Assembly: GCA_002319075.1 (NCBI GenBank)
Contig: NVQB01000001.1
Span: forward strand, 4,526,001-4,590,000
Direction: 5' to 3'
DNA from: Sphingobacteriaceae bacterium
Lineage (GTDB): Bacteria; Bacteroidota; Bacteroidia; B-17B0; Aurantibacillaceae
Length of the DNA stretch: 64,000 bases
This document shows, one piece after another, positions 1-8,917 of this stretch. Below the pieces are notes generated by a model. The model worked only from the letters and a program-made list of their open reading frames with translations. It was not told where the DNA came from and did not search any database. Within the stretch, counting starts at the first letter, position 1, and each line of letters begins with the position of its first letter. Position numbers and translations under genes: made by a program.

Positions 1-88
1 TGACAACATACTAATCGCCTTTCTATTTTATTATAAGAATAGAATAAAAGACACTGGATCTAAGGGCTTGAGAATTATTAATATTTAA

Positions 89-2641
89 TCAATTAATTTG
101 CAATTTCGCAAACACGAACGGAATGTAAGAATTCCCGGAGCTCCTCAATGCGTCCTCAAAAACAACAAATTCTTGGACAAAATCGAGCTCCTTGTATTTC
201 GATTTTTTTAGTTCTAAAACAAATTTTTCAATACTTCCAAAAACAGTATCCACGATACCACTGACACTATATTGTTTATCATCGGATCTTCGGTCTATAT
301 TGGTAATAGATTGTAAATAACCTTTTAATATTTTCGAGTTCTTAAACACGAACTCAATTTGAATTTTTCTCGCGCCATCTAATATTTTATTTTCTAGAGA
401 CCCAGATGGTCCAGTAACTTTTTCAATGCAGTTGTGAAACAGGGCCCAAAAAAGTTGTTCAAATTCTTGTCTTTCGTTACAGTATTTTTGAAAATAGTAT
501 AAAAGGTACTTTTCTACTTCTGTTTGACCAAGAATGAAATCGCTACTAAATGTCCCGGACAAAAAACTTAGGAACTCTGATTCATTGTAATAGGGAAACT
601 TTGCTGAATCAAGAGTACGCAACAAAAAATTCTTGTAATCTACAATCTGTCCATCGTAAAATTTATTAGCGATTGATTTCTGGTAGTACAATTTATTGAA
701 TAGTTCCCTTGAAGGAAATTCATGATACTCTTTTTTTGAACCGCTTGGAATATTGCCCAAGTAAAACATACTTGTGATGACCTTTTCAAAATCTTCCTTT
801 GAATTACAGTCTTCAGTAGTATTAAAGTGAGTAAATTTTTCAACTAATGCCCGTCTCTTCCCTCCGTTGACTAGCTCGGTCATTTCTGTATTAACTTCGG
901 ATAGACTTTTATTCAATAGTATTCTAAAATCTCTATAACTCAAATCTATTTCTGAGTCTGTTTCTCTGAAATAAGCATTAATATTATTTATACGTTTTAT
1001 AGACTTAATAGGAACTTTAGAGTGCACAGGCGAAACAACGAACAATGTCCTAAGTAACTCAAATAACTTTTGCTTATCAGCCAGATCTATTTGCAGGGTG
1101 CTCGAATTTTCTTCGATGTAATTAAATAGAATCAATTGTTCAGGCTTTCCATTTACTGCGGTCAAGGTACTAACACCGTTATCTGTTTCAATGAAGAATG
1201 ATTCTCGACTAAAATATAGTCGCCTTAACAATGTTGGATAGCGAAGTTGTAAGATCGAGTAGTTAATATAATCAGTAAGATCAATTTCTTCGTGTCTTTT
1301 GTTGTAAGTTGATAAAAAATTGTTTGCGAATCTCTTAACGTCTCTAAGATTCACTAAAAAATGCTTCACATGCGTGGTTCTAGAAAAAACCGGTTTAATT
1401 TTATCAATTGTTGGAAGAGCGGAAGGTATTATGTTTTCACTTAAAATTTTTAAGATGGCTGCTTCGATTGCCGTTGAACCTACGGGAGACAGCGAATGTT
1501 CATATAGAATTATTTTTTCAAGATAAGCGGTGAAATTGTATTCATTGATAGTCTTAAGTGCACTTAACAAATAGCCACGATCATATGCAAGAACGAATTT
1601 AAGATTGTAAAAATCTGCCGTATTCCTAACAAGTTTTACAATATCGGCAATTTCATTTGATGCAAGTCGATCCAAATCGTCAATGAAAACTATAAAACTT
1701 CGATCGATTTTTCTTAGCGCGCGGTTGATTTCTTCGTGTTGCTCTTCAAGAGAATCTGGGATGAAGAGATTAGTACCTACACTTACGATAGACTCCAAAA
1801 AGTTATCTTTAGAACTCGCCAAAGTGTCGCTATACTTCTTAAGATCTACACGCAATAAATCACTTTGCTTTCCTACTGCTTCACTTAAACAAATAAAGAA
1901 ATCGTTGTATAACGCACTTTGCCTGTACCCTCTCCAAGGATTAAAGTCGAGAATTACTGCTCGGCGATCATTATTCAACTTATCCTTCATCATTTGTGTA
2001 AAGGAACTTTTTCCAGAACCCCACTCTCCGTTTATTCCGATCACGATTGAACGGTCGCTATTTGTAACTAACATCCGGTTAACTAATTCTTCCGCATCAG
2101 AACGACGATTTAAAAGGTCATCTTCATGTGCTTTCAAAGCTTCATCCAAAATGAAAGGTGTAAAGTGTTTTGACCCCTTTTTATTCGACAACTTTCGACT
2201 AAGGAATGCCACAAACTTATGTATAGAGCAAATGTTAACTAAAAATAATGTTACTCCTACAAGAAAAGGAAAAAAAAGCGCGTCAAGATAATAAATGTCC
2301 AAAGAGTAAAAACGATGAAAGCTCCACGGAAATTTAAGTGCCCGGTAATAAACAAAACTTGAAAGAAGTGCGAGATAAACTGCGAAGTTGAATGAACCGA
2401 CAAGATAACCTCTGCGCAATCTGTTTAGTCCAATAACAAGCGTACAAATAATTATTGAAAGGAACAAAATATCGTGAATAATATTTGAGCGAATGTGTGA
2501 AAGATACGGTGTTACAATTTTTAGCGACACCCAACTTTCTAGTTTAGGTCTAAAAAGTATAGCTGCAAAAAGAATCGAACTTAAAATTATCCATTTGGTT
2601 TTGTAAACTTTAAACTCAATAAAATCAAAAACTTTTTTCAT
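89..2641 (-). CDS. KAP-family P-loop NTPase, membrane-anchored
   Basis: 850-residue protein. The first ~145 residues contain about four hydrophobic membrane segments. A P-loop NTPase follows, with Walker A GINGEWGSGKSSF near residues 200-212 and Walker B FIVFIDDLDRL near 315-325. This membrane insertion next to a P-loop with an acidic Walker B is typical of KAP NTPases (Kidins220/ARMS, PifA), some of which act in phage exclusion. The start lies 9 nt after the stop of the methyltransferase gene, on the same strand, so the two are probably co-transcribed. The ~500-residue C-terminal half is not recognised. A defence role is inferred from the neighbours; the NTPase family call is firm. Confidence 0.85.
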   Translation of the reverse strand: MKKVFDFIEFKVYKTKWIILSSILFAAILFRPKLESWVSLKIVTPYLSHIRSNIIHDILFLSIIICTLVIGLNRLRRGYLVGSFNFAVYLALLSSFVYYRALKFPWSFHRFYSLDIYYLDALFFPFLVGVTLFLVNICSIHKFVAFLSRKLSNKKGSKHFTPFILDEALKAHEDDLLNRRSDAEELVNRMLVTNSDRSIVIGINGEWGSGKSSFTQMMKDKLNNDRRAVILDFNPWRGYRQSALYNDFFICLSEAVGKQSDLLRVDLKKYSDTLASSKDNFLESIVSVGTNLFIPDSLEEQHEEINRALRKIDRSFIVFIDDLDRLASNEIADIVKLVRNTADFYNLKFVLAYDRGYLLSALKTINEYNFTAYLEKIILYEHSLSPVGSTAIEAAILKILSENIIPSALPTIDKIKPVFSRTTHVKHFLVNLRDVKRFANNFLSTYNKRHEEIDLTDYINYSILQLRYPTLLRRLYFSRESFFIETDNGVSTLTAVNGKPEQLILFNYIEENSSTLQIDLADKQKLFELLRTLFVVSPVHSKVPIKSIKRINNINAYFRETDSEIDLSYRDFRILLNKSLSEVNTEMTELVNGGKRRALVEKFTHFNTTEDCNSKEDFEKVITSMFYLGNIPSGSKKEYHEFPSRELFNKLYYQKSIANKFYDGQIVDYKNFLLRTLDSAKFPYYNESEFLSFLSGTFSSDFILGQTEVEKYLLYYFQKYCNERQEFEQLFWALFHNCIEKVTGPSGSLENKILDGARKIQIEFVFKNSKILKGYLQSITNIDRRSDDKQYSVSGIVDTVFGSIEKFVLELKKSKYKELDFVQEFVVFEDALRSSGNSYIPFVFAKLQIN

Positions 2642-2650
2642 TTATAGGGT

Positions 2651-3823
2651 TTATTTAAAACTGTCATCAGTCCACATCTTTAGTTGTTTTCTTTTGAGTT
2701 TTATCTCTGTCGGAAAAAGTTTGTTGTAATTTGAGCGATACTTGTCGAGCAACTGTTTTTCTTCTACTAACATATCAAACCTTTCAACAATTGCGTCTAT
2801 GGGGCCTAGTTCAGCACCAATCCATTTCCTACCTTTCAACTCAGCAGTAACGTAGGTGGTTCCTGATCCGCCGAAAGGATCAAAAACAATGTCGCCAGGC
2901 TTCGTAGACATTTCGATAATTCTATCTAAAAGTTTAATTGAAAGTTCATTTGCCTCCAATCTTCTTTTGTACTTTTTATGTCTTACGGGCGGAATGTCGT
3001 ACCAAACATCTGTTAAGTTTATGCCGTCGGGATTCATCTTATTTTTATAACCACCATAATCTTTAAGATCAACGTAACAGGAGGGGCAGAGCTCCATTTG
3101 CATTCGGTCTGGTGTAAAAGTATTCGGCCTTTCTCCTTTGACATAATAAAGAAGTGAGTAATGAGAAGGATAAAGGCGACCAGAGATTGGAAGACTAAAT
3201 TTTATATCTGTCGCAATCCAGTGGCGAAATGTCAATCTGCTGTTTAAGTAATTTGAAAAATATGTGTTCCATTTAGGAATATTCCAGATAAAAAGACTTC
3301 CGCCAGGCTTCAACACTCTTATGCAGTCATTTAGCCATTCCTCTGTCCATCTAATATATTCATTCTGTGGTAAATCATCATCGATACTTGATAAGTAGAA
3401 TTTCTTTAAGTTAAAAGGTGGATCAGCAAAAACCATATCAACGGAATCTGTCTCAAGTGATTGTAGTAGGCTTATGCAGTCGCCCTTATACATTTTTCCC
3501 AATCTTGTTTTGAATGCTGGTTTTTGCAGGTCTAGTTTATGCTTTTTTTGCGCTTTATCGGCTTCCGTATTTACCGCTCCATGCTTAGAAGCCAAAAACT
3601 CCCTGACCGTGTAATCGAAAATACCCATTCTGATTTTAAACGTCGTCTCATCTATTTTTAAATGAGCCAGAATACGATTCAAATCATTGTCGAATGGCAG
3701 GATTCCATTTGAGTCGTAATATTTCAAACTCGCTGCGCTCACCTCAGTTTTATTGATAAAATCCTGCAAAGACTTTTTATCGCCGATCGGTATGCCGCAA
3801 GCACTTAAGAGAGGATGTTTCAT
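2651..3823 (-). CDS. DNA methyltransferase of a BamHI-like type II R-M system
   Basis: 390 residues. Catalytic motif IV (ADPPFNL, ~residue 133) comes before the SAM-binding motif DPFGGSGTT (~318), which is the beta-class order of amino-methyltransferases. About 110 N-terminal residues precede the catalytic region and may be a recognition or HTH-like extension; a CPSC motif lies near residue 240. The enzyme should methylate the site cut by the adjacent BamHI homologue. Because BamHI is protected by N4-cytosine methylation, m4C within GGATCC is the first guess, but DPPF also fits m6A, so the base is not decided by the sequence. It is divergent from the controller gene, with 86 bp between the starts. 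Confidence 0.9.
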   Translation of the reverse strand: MKHPLLSACGIPIGDKKSLQDFINKTEVSAASLKYYDSNGILPFDNDLNRILAHLKIDETTFKIRMGIFDYTVREFLASKHGAVNTEADKAQKKHKLDLQKPAFKTRLGKMYKGDCISLLQSLETDSVDMVFADPPFNLKKFYLSSIDDDLPQNEYIRWTEEWLNDCIRVLKPGGSLFIWNIPKWNTYFSNYLNSRLTFRHWIATDIKFSLPISGRLYPSHYSLLYYVKGERPNTFTPDRMQMELCPSCYVDLKDYGGYKNKMNPDGINLTDVWYDIPPVRHKKYKRRLEANELSIKLLDRIIEMSTKPGDIVFDPFGGSGTTYVTAELKGRKWIGAELGPIDAIVERFDMLVEEKQLLDKYRSNYNKLFPTEIKLKRKQLKMWTDDSFK

Positions 3824-3845
3824 GACTGATAAAGATAAACATTTT

Positions 3846-3861
3846 GTAGACTATAGTCTGT
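3846..3861. promoter_or_regulatory. C-box-like operator, methyltransferase-proximal
   Basis: Contains the perfect 12-bp palindrome AGACTATAGTCT (3848-3859), centred about 30 bp upstream of the methyltransferase start. The GACT-AGTC half-sites resemble the C-boxes bound by R-M controller proteins. It probably represses the methyltransferase promoter. This is an inference from sequence and position. Confidence 0.55.
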
Positions 3862-3890
3862 GGCGCAGCAGTTTTTTTATTAACAAATTT

Positions 3891-3906
3891 GTAGACAATA
3901 GTCCGC
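3891..3906. promoter_or_regulatory. C-box-like operator, controller-proximal
   Basis: GTAGACAATAGTCCGC is a second copy of the palindrome at 3846-3861, with two changes in the core (AGACAATAGTCC). It ends 3-4 bp before the controller ATG at 3910, so the controller transcript would be nearly leaderless, as is common for C genes. It is a likely site of autoregulation. Confidence 0.55.
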
Positions 3907-3909
3907 AAA

Positions 3910-4137
3910 ATGACAGAGGAAGTATTTGGTGATATATTACGTGAGCTTAGAACAGAAAAAGGGTTTAGTCAAGAACACTTAGCTGAACTTTCTGGGCTTG
4001 ACAGAACCTATGTTTCGCTTTTAGAAAGGGGTTTACGACAACCCACTTTATCGACTTTGTTTAGTCTGGCAAATGCTCTTGAAGTAGCGCCGAGTAAAAT
4101 CGTTCAACTTATCGAGAAGCAAAATGCAAGCAAATAA
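3910..4137 (+). CDS. R-M controller (C) protein, XRE-type HTH
   Basis: A 75-residue, single-domain XRE/Cro-type helix-turn-helix protein. The HTH core (FSQEHLAELSGLDRTYVSLLER) spans roughly residues 19-40, and the length is typical of C proteins. Such proteins bind C-boxes to delay and then boost endonuclease expression while limiting the methyltransferase. Its last 14 nt overlap the start of the restriction gene, implying translational coupling. The two palindromes upstream are its probable binding sites. Confidence 0.9.
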   Translation: MTEEVFGDILRELRTEKGFSQEHLAELSGLDRTYVSLLERGLRQPTLSTLFSLANALEVAPSKIVQLIEKQNASK

Positions 4138-4726
4138 GAAGATAATATTTGCTCGTGGCTGTAAGTTCTTTGAAGAACCGGAGTTTAAAGTTATACTGGA
4201 AGAACTAGATGCAGCAATAATGGCTGTAACGTGGGGACATGAATCAAGATTTCACATAAAACCAGTACGTAGAGGTAACGGTGTTGTTCCAATTAAATCG
4301 AATTTTGTAAAGTACCTAGTTAGCAAAGGCTGGCTTCCAGAACAAAGAATGGCGTTTACAAGTGGGATAAACCCAGGGCCGGTAGACGTGCTAAAAAAAA
4401 CCTCCGCTGGAATTTTTGTTGTAGAGTGGGAAACCGGAAATATATCATCTTCTCACCGCGCACTTAATAAGATCGCTATTGGCATTCAACAGAAGAGTAT
4501 CATTGGAGGTATTCTTATTTTGCCTGATCGTGTTTTGGCAAATTACTTAACAGATAGAATTGGAAATTTCGAAGAGATTGAACCATATTTTTCCCTTTAC
4601 GAGAGTGTTGTACAAGAAGGGATTATGGGAGTATATTCGGTGACATTCGATTCGGATGAATTTGATATTCTTGCCGCAGATCCACCTTTGATTCCAAAAG
4701 GCAAAGATGGTAATGCAAAAAAATAA
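4124..4726 (+). CDS. BamHI-like type II restriction endonuclease
   Basis: 200 residues, close to BamHI in length (213). Collinear blocks recalled from BamHI are visible: NGVVPIK near 51, GPVDV near 86, EWETGNISSSHRALNK from 101, YLTDRIGNFEEIEPYF near 146, and PLIPKGKDG near the C-terminus. The metal-binding catalytic set of BamHI (D94, E111, E113) corresponds to D88, E101 and E103, so the enzyme looks intact. The expected reaction is double-strand cleavage at GGATCC or a closely related site; specificity is inferred, not shown. The start overlaps the controller gene. The 15 bp before the Septu ATPase suggest continued transcription into that pair. Confidence 0.93.
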   Translation: MQANKKIIFARGCKFFEEPEFKVILEELDAAIMAVTWGHESRFHIKPVRRGNGVVPIKSNFVKYLVSKGWLPEQRMAFTSGINPGPVDVLKKTSAGIFVVEWETGNISSSHRALNKIAIGIQQKSIIGGILILPDRVLANYLTDRIGNFEEIEPYFSLYESVVQEGIMGVYSVTFDSDEFDILAADPPLIPKGKDGNAKK

Positions 4727-4741
4727 AAAATAATTTAGTTA

Positions 4742-6403
4742 ATGCTGATCCAGGTAATAGAAGAAAAGGGTACCCCTCGAGAGTCCCAAGATAATAGAGT
4801 ATACTTTTATCTTGTTCACGATAACTGGGACGATTTTCATTTTAAAACTAGTTATCAACTCTACGTGTCTGGAAGATTCACCAAAGATCGGACTCCCGGT
4901 TTGATTGGTTTGGTGAAGATTTTAAAGAGAAATCAGAAAGAGGGTGATCAACTTCAACTCCGTGGTGGATTGTTGGAAGCTCTCCCGGCAAACTATTGCT
5001 CTTTAGGTCAATCACTCGACTATTACCAACGTATTGCGGAACTAGAAGTTAATATCAGAAATCAATTGATTGAGTCTCTGAGAGACATCGCTTTAAATTT
5101 AGAAATTCGGGAAGATTTTAGTGCTGAAAAGGGTCTACGTGCCAGTCTTATGCGAGATTTTGCTGCTAATGATGATATTTTTGCCTTAGCTCCGATGTTA
5201 ATTTCGCGGGAATTTCACAAATTACCTAGTTTAGATTTACATTTTACATTCAAGACTAGCGGAATGGAGCAGCCAATAACCTTTGATTTTGACTCTCCTG
5301 AATATGGATTTTCAGAAAGCTTGCCAAATCGCATTGCCGTCCTAATTGGTCGCAATGGCTCCGGTAAAAGTTCATTTCTAGCAAAAATGTCTCGAATTGT
5401 CTTCGCCTCTACAACAGACCGGAAAACTAGCGGTTTAAAACAAGTTGGAGAATTGACACCTGTGGGCTTGGGGTTCCCAAGAATTATTAATCTGGCTTAC
5501 AACGCATTTGACAGTTTTCATGTGCCCGGTATTCATATTCAAGAAAAAGAACAAATCGCCAAAGATGTAAAAATGGGCGAGGGACGGTATATTTTTTGTG
5601 GTGTCCGGGATATTGCAGCAGAATTAAAGTCTCAATTGCCCTTTTTTCATCCGGACCCGGATGGCCGACTATCCGTCGCAGATATACTTAAGGACAGGCA
5701 GATGGATACAGTCCTGAAATCTAGTCATCAATTGGGCGTCGAGTTTTTTACTTGTCTTGAAGGAATTAAAAACTCTAATCGCCGTGAAAATCTGGAAAGA
5801 GTATTTAATATTTTAATTGAGGAATCTTCAATGAACTCTGCCATACCTTTAGATATTTTTGATTTGGGTAAGAAAGCGATTGATTTTTTTAATGAATTAA
5901 GCACAGGGCACAAATTTGTGCTTCATTCCTTGATTAGTGTGGTGTGGTATATTCAGCCACGAAGCCTTTTGCTGTTTGATGAACCCGAGAATCATTTACA
6001 TCCACCCCTTCTTGCAGTATTAATGAAAGCACTCAGGAATGTGATAGTGGAAATGAACGGTTTCATGATTGTCGCTACTCATTCACCAGTGGTAGTTCAG
6101 GAGACACTATCTAAACATGTTTTTATAATAAGGAGAGAAGGAGATTTTCTTAAAATCAATAAACCGAGCATTCAAACTTTCGGTGAGAATATTGGAATAA
6201 TAACATCGCATGTTTTCGGTTTATCGACAGACATTACCGATTACCATGAGGTTTTAGAAAATATTGTTGCAACTTACACTTATCGAGAAAAGAATTTTAA
6301 CAAGGAAAAAATACTTGCTGAAATAGAATCACTTTTCGATGGAAATCTGAGTATGCAAGCGAGAGCTTTCGTTTTAAGTAAACTATCCGAACGCCAAAAC
6401 TAA
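4742..6403 (+). CDS. ptuA: Septu-like ATPase (PtuA), AAA/SMC-type
   Basis: 553 residues. Walker A (IGRNGSGKSSF) lies at ~202-212, a signature-like segment (ELSTGHKFVLHSL) near 387, Walker B LLLFDEPENHLH at ~408-419 and the switch-histidine motif ATHSPVV near 443. This is the AAA_15/AAA_21 architecture of OLD- and PtuA-like ATPases without a Toprim nuclease domain. The nuclease comes instead from the next gene, an HNH protein starting 3 nt downstream. That pairing is the hallmark of the Septu anti-phage system, and PtuA would form an ATP-sensing complex with PtuB. No reverse transcriptase lies nearby, so a PtuAB-effector retron is not supported. Confidence 0.82.
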   Translation: MLIQVIEEKGTPRESQDNRVYFYLVHDNWDDFHFKTSYQLYVSGRFTKDRTPGLIGLVKILKRNQKEGDQLQLRGGLLEALPANYCSLGQSLDYYQRIAELEVNIRNQLIESLRDIALNLEIREDFSAEKGLRASLMRDFAANDDIFALAPMLISREFHKLPSLDLHFTFKTSGMEQPITFDFDSPEYGFSESLPNRIAVLIGRNGSGKSSFLAKMSRIVFASTTDRKTSGLKQVGELTPVGLGFPRIINLAYNAFDSFHVPGIHIQEKEQIAKDVKMGEGRYIFCGVRDIAAELKSQLPFFHPDPDGRLSVADILKDRQMDTVLKSSHQLGVEFFTCLEGIKNSNRRENLERVFNILIEESSMNSAIPLDIFDLGKKAIDFFNELSTGHKFVLHSLISVVWYIQPRSLLLFDEPENHLHPPLLAVLMKALRNVIVEMNGFMIVATHSPVVVQETLSKHVFIIRREGDFLKINKPSIQTFGENIGIITSHVFGLSTDITDYHEVLENIVATYTYREKNFNKEKILAEIESLFDGNLSMQARAFVLSKLSERQN

Positions 6404-6406
6404 AAT

Positions 6407-7273
6407 ATGTGGAAAGTTCAGTTGCCAGATAATACAGATGCCATACCTGAACTTTTTGTAGGGCTAACTTATGTAGGGGGTGAACCAAAACATAGTCTTA
6501 CGGCTGCCGAATGGAGAACAGTCGAAATTACGTTCGAAAGATATGATAATTTAAGAGGTGTTGCGCATGATGACTTGTTAGCGAATTCATTATTACCCGG
6601 ATCGAAAGATGCAATTCATGACGCCTACGATGAAATTCAGGAGAAACGCCGACTTTCTGATCTTCGGTCCAGACTGTTACTTTCATCTGACAGGTGCCCG
6701 TGTTGCGGTATCTCAGCTGCTGACGAACTTGATCACCATCTTCCTAGATCTGTCTATCACGCTTTAGCTACCTACAGCCGCAACCTTGTCCCCATTTGCC
6801 ATAAATGCAATAACAAGAAACGCACTGTTACGGGAGAAAATCCGCTAGAGAGATTTATTCATGTTTATTATGACGATGTTCCGCAAGCAGAACAGTTCCT
6901 TAATGTAATAGTTACGATTTCCGGTAATACACTTCAAACTACCTTCTCAATTATACAATCTGCATCAATGCTCGACGAAGTTTTTCATAAACTTAGTTTT
7001 CAGATCCGCCGGGTGAACTTAGACCAGAGACTAAAGCGAGAAGTAAATACATTTTTATTTTCAGCTTGCGAAAGTTTAAACGAGGCTTATGCTGCACATA
7101 ACAATGCGGATAATATTCGAATATTATTGTCCAGAACAGCAAGGCAACACCAAAACAGATTCGGTCTCAATGACTGGCGAACAGTATTACTAAGTGCCTT
7201 AGCAAATAATGCAGCATTTTGTGATGGTGGTTTCGTTGGTATTCTCAATTATCAACCTGTGATTATTGATTAA
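6407..7273 (+). CDS. ptuB: Septu-like HNH endonuclease (PtuB)
   Basis: 288 residues. An HNH nuclease core begins at C97 with CPCCG, followed by ELDHHLPRS with its catalytic His-His, and then VPICHKCNNKKR near residue 130. The two CxxC pairs probably bind structural zinc. The gene starts 3 nt after the stop of the ATPase gene. By analogy with Septu it would be the toxic nuclease released or activated by the ATPase on phage infection. The ~150-residue C-terminal part is not recognised and is longer than in the shortest PtuB proteins I know. Confidence 0.82.
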   Translation: MWKVQLPDNTDAIPELFVGLTYVGGEPKHSLTAAEWRTVEITFERYDNLRGVAHDDLLANSLLPGSKDAIHDAYDEIQEKRRLSDLRSRLLLSSDRCPCCGISAADELDHHLPRSVYHALATYSRNLVPICHKCNNKKRTVTGENPLERFIHVYYDDVPQAEQFLNVIVTISGNTLQTTFSIIQSASMLDEVFHKLSFQIRRVNLDQRLKREVNTFLFSACESLNEAYAAHNNADNIRILLSRTARQHQNRFGLNDWRTVLLSALANNAAFCDGGFVGILNYQPVIID

Positions 7274-7397
7274 TCTAATTTACTTACAGAAATTATATAG
7301 AATTAATTGAACCACTTTTTAGAAGTCATTTTTAAAAAAAAACTAAGTGTAGACTTTATAATTTGCAGCACTTTACGTATTATGTAGGGTGAGTAAA

Positions 7398-7642
7398 ATG
7401 GTAGACTCGGAATTTAATAAATCTTTTTTAATGATACTCGAAGAGACAATTAAACAGAATCAAGTTAGTTTATCACTTACATTCGGCACAGCCGAAAATG
7501 GTCGATAAAAACTAAGTAACCCAAACGAATAGTAGCTTTACTTGAAAACAACCTTCGAAAAGTTGTTAAAATAGGCTTTAAGCTAGTTGGGGTAACAGAG
7601 AAAAAACTGGAAAAACATTTTAAGCCATTTTATGTAGTATAA
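7398..7642 (+). pseudogene. possible frameshifted small ORF between Septu and the TA pair
   Basis: A 36-codon ORF (7398-7508, starting MVDSEF) is followed, in another frame, by an open stretch ending at 7642 that reads VALLENNLRKVVKIGFKLVG and continues with Lys-rich sequence. Together they look like one ~80-residue protein broken by a frameshift. Nothing else is seen in the 376-bp gap 7274-7649. I do not recognise a family, and it could be chance. Confidence 0.25.
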
Positions 7643-7649
7643 AAATGGT

Positions 7650-8000
7650 TCACAACTCTAGGGTGTCAGAAAGCACCGCTTTAATTTTAAGAAAATCTTT
7701 TGTTCCTAATTTCCCAATAGACTTTTGGATTCTATCAAAAGAAACGGTGCGAATTTGATGGCAAAGCACAAATGAATCTTTTGTTAAACCAGCTTCACCT
7801 GCTGGAACAAGCACATATGTATATAAGTGTGAGGGTGGACTTGACCCTGTAACAGGTAGTACGACCGCTAATTGCATACTCGAAAAACTTTTGATAACCA
7901 CGCAGGGCCGAAGTTTCGCCTGTTCGTGTCCTTTAATCGAAGTGGGCGGAAGACCCAGGTCTACATTAACTATTTCCCCCTTTAAAAAGTCCTTTCTCAT
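7650..8000 (-). CDS. MazF/PemK-type toxin
   Basis: 116 residues. The MazF-fold sequence opens with KGEIVNVDLG and contains KLRPCVVIKS, VVLPVTGSS and the terminal FVLCHQIRTVSFDRI. These are the conserved beta-strand motifs of MazF/PemK endoribonucleases, which cleave mRNA. I chose the ATG at 8000, which forms an ATGA overlap with the stop of the upstream gene; a TTG at 8012 is less likely. The coupled upstream gene takes the place of the usual antitoxin but is three times too long for one. Confidence 0.85.
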   Translation of the reverse strand: MRKDFLKGEIVNVDLGLPPTSIKGHEQAKLRPCVVIKSFSSMQLAVVLPVTGSSPPSHLYTYVLVPAGEAGLTKDSFVLCHQIRTVSFDRIQKSIGKLGTKDFLKIKAVLSDTLEL

Positions 8001-8764
8001 GCAGCTGGCCAATCTTGAGCATTGAACCCCTCATCAGCTATGGCTTTTTGCTGTAAAACAAAAGTACTGTCAAAATTTAATTGAGAACGGGAATTTGGAG
8101 TGGATTCAGTTTTTAATAAACCTAGTTCTGTGGCAAGTGCAATATATTCCTGCGCAGCATCAGAAATGAGAAATGCGAGTTCGTTTATGTTTTCTGGTGA
8201 AGCCTGAACATTTTCTTCATCAATGATCACGGCTGCAGTTGCAACAAATTCAATGAAGAGTGAGCTATTAATCCAGTCAAGAAACTTCTGAGTTGCCTCC
8301 GCATCAGGTATACTAAGGGCAATTCCAGTAACAAATTGCTCATATGTTATTGAGGATAACTGCGACACGCTTTTACCTACTGATTCTTCAGAGAAACCTT
8401 CAATAGTACTGAGTTTTTCCACTACTTTTTTATTACACCGCAGAGCAAATAGAATATTTTCCGCCAGTATTTCAAGACGAGGATTATTTTTCAATTTTTC
8501 AATTTGCGGATATACTTCGTCAATTATATTGGAAAAATCTAATTCACCTTCTTCAATCAGCCAAATCATACCCTTAATTCTAAGGTTAAAAATTTGCGGT
8601 AAAGCGCTGATGACATGCTTTTTTATAGGGCTGCTTGAACCAACTATTCTTTTTATTGAATCTAATAAGCCAGACACTTCTTTTTGCAAAGGATGATCAA
8701 GCTCTTCAAAATGGTTTTTCATTTGAAGACAGAACACATCAATGTTTTTGGCAGTGGCTAACAT
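7997..8764 (-). CDS. unknown 255-aa partner of the MazF-type toxin
   Basis: 255 residues, mainly predicted helical and acidic, with no signal peptide or membrane segment. I do not recognise a domain. It lies immediately upstream of the MazF-type gene and shares an ATGA stop-start overlap with it, the usual antitoxin-toxin layout. Known MazE/PemI antitoxins are about 70-90 residues with a small DNA-binding domain, which is not evident here. The short C-terminal tail (FNAQDWPAA) could be the toxin-binding part. The antitoxin role is inferred from position only. Confidence 0.6.
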   Translation of the reverse strand: MLATAKNIDVFCLQMKNHFEELDHPLQKEVSGLLDSIKRIVGSSSPIKKHVISALPQIFNLRIKGMIWLIEEGELDFSNIIDEVYPQIEKLKNNPRLEILAENILFALRCNKKVVEKLSTIEGFSEESVGKSVSQLSSITYEQFVTGIALSIPDAEATQKFLDWINSSLFIEFVATAAVIIDEENVQASPENINELAFLISDAAQEYIALATELGLLKTESTPNSRSQLNFDSTFVLQQKAIADEGFNAQDWPAA

Positions 8765-8917
8765 ATTACAAAGATACTAATTTCCAATTAGTTGTGCTAA
8801 TTTGATGCCAGAGGCGACTGATATCCAATAATTTATATACTTTGATAACCTAAGAAAAAACGAGTATTAAACGAAACAGAAGTATAATTTTCATTTAAAA
8901 ACCCTATTGATTTAAAA

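Noticed and set aside
1683-2291. 202-codon plus-strand frame opposite the KAP gene
   Set aside because: Antisense of a conserved P-loop domain; composition and lack of motifs indicate a shadow frame.
4742-7273. retron with PtuAB effector
   Set aside because: No reverse transcriptase or msr/msd-like inverted repeats are present near the pair.
8001-8012. TTG start of the MazF-type toxin at 8012
   Set aside because: The ATG at 8000 forms the usual ATGA coupling with the upstream stop, and the additional residues (MASC) add nothing to the domain.
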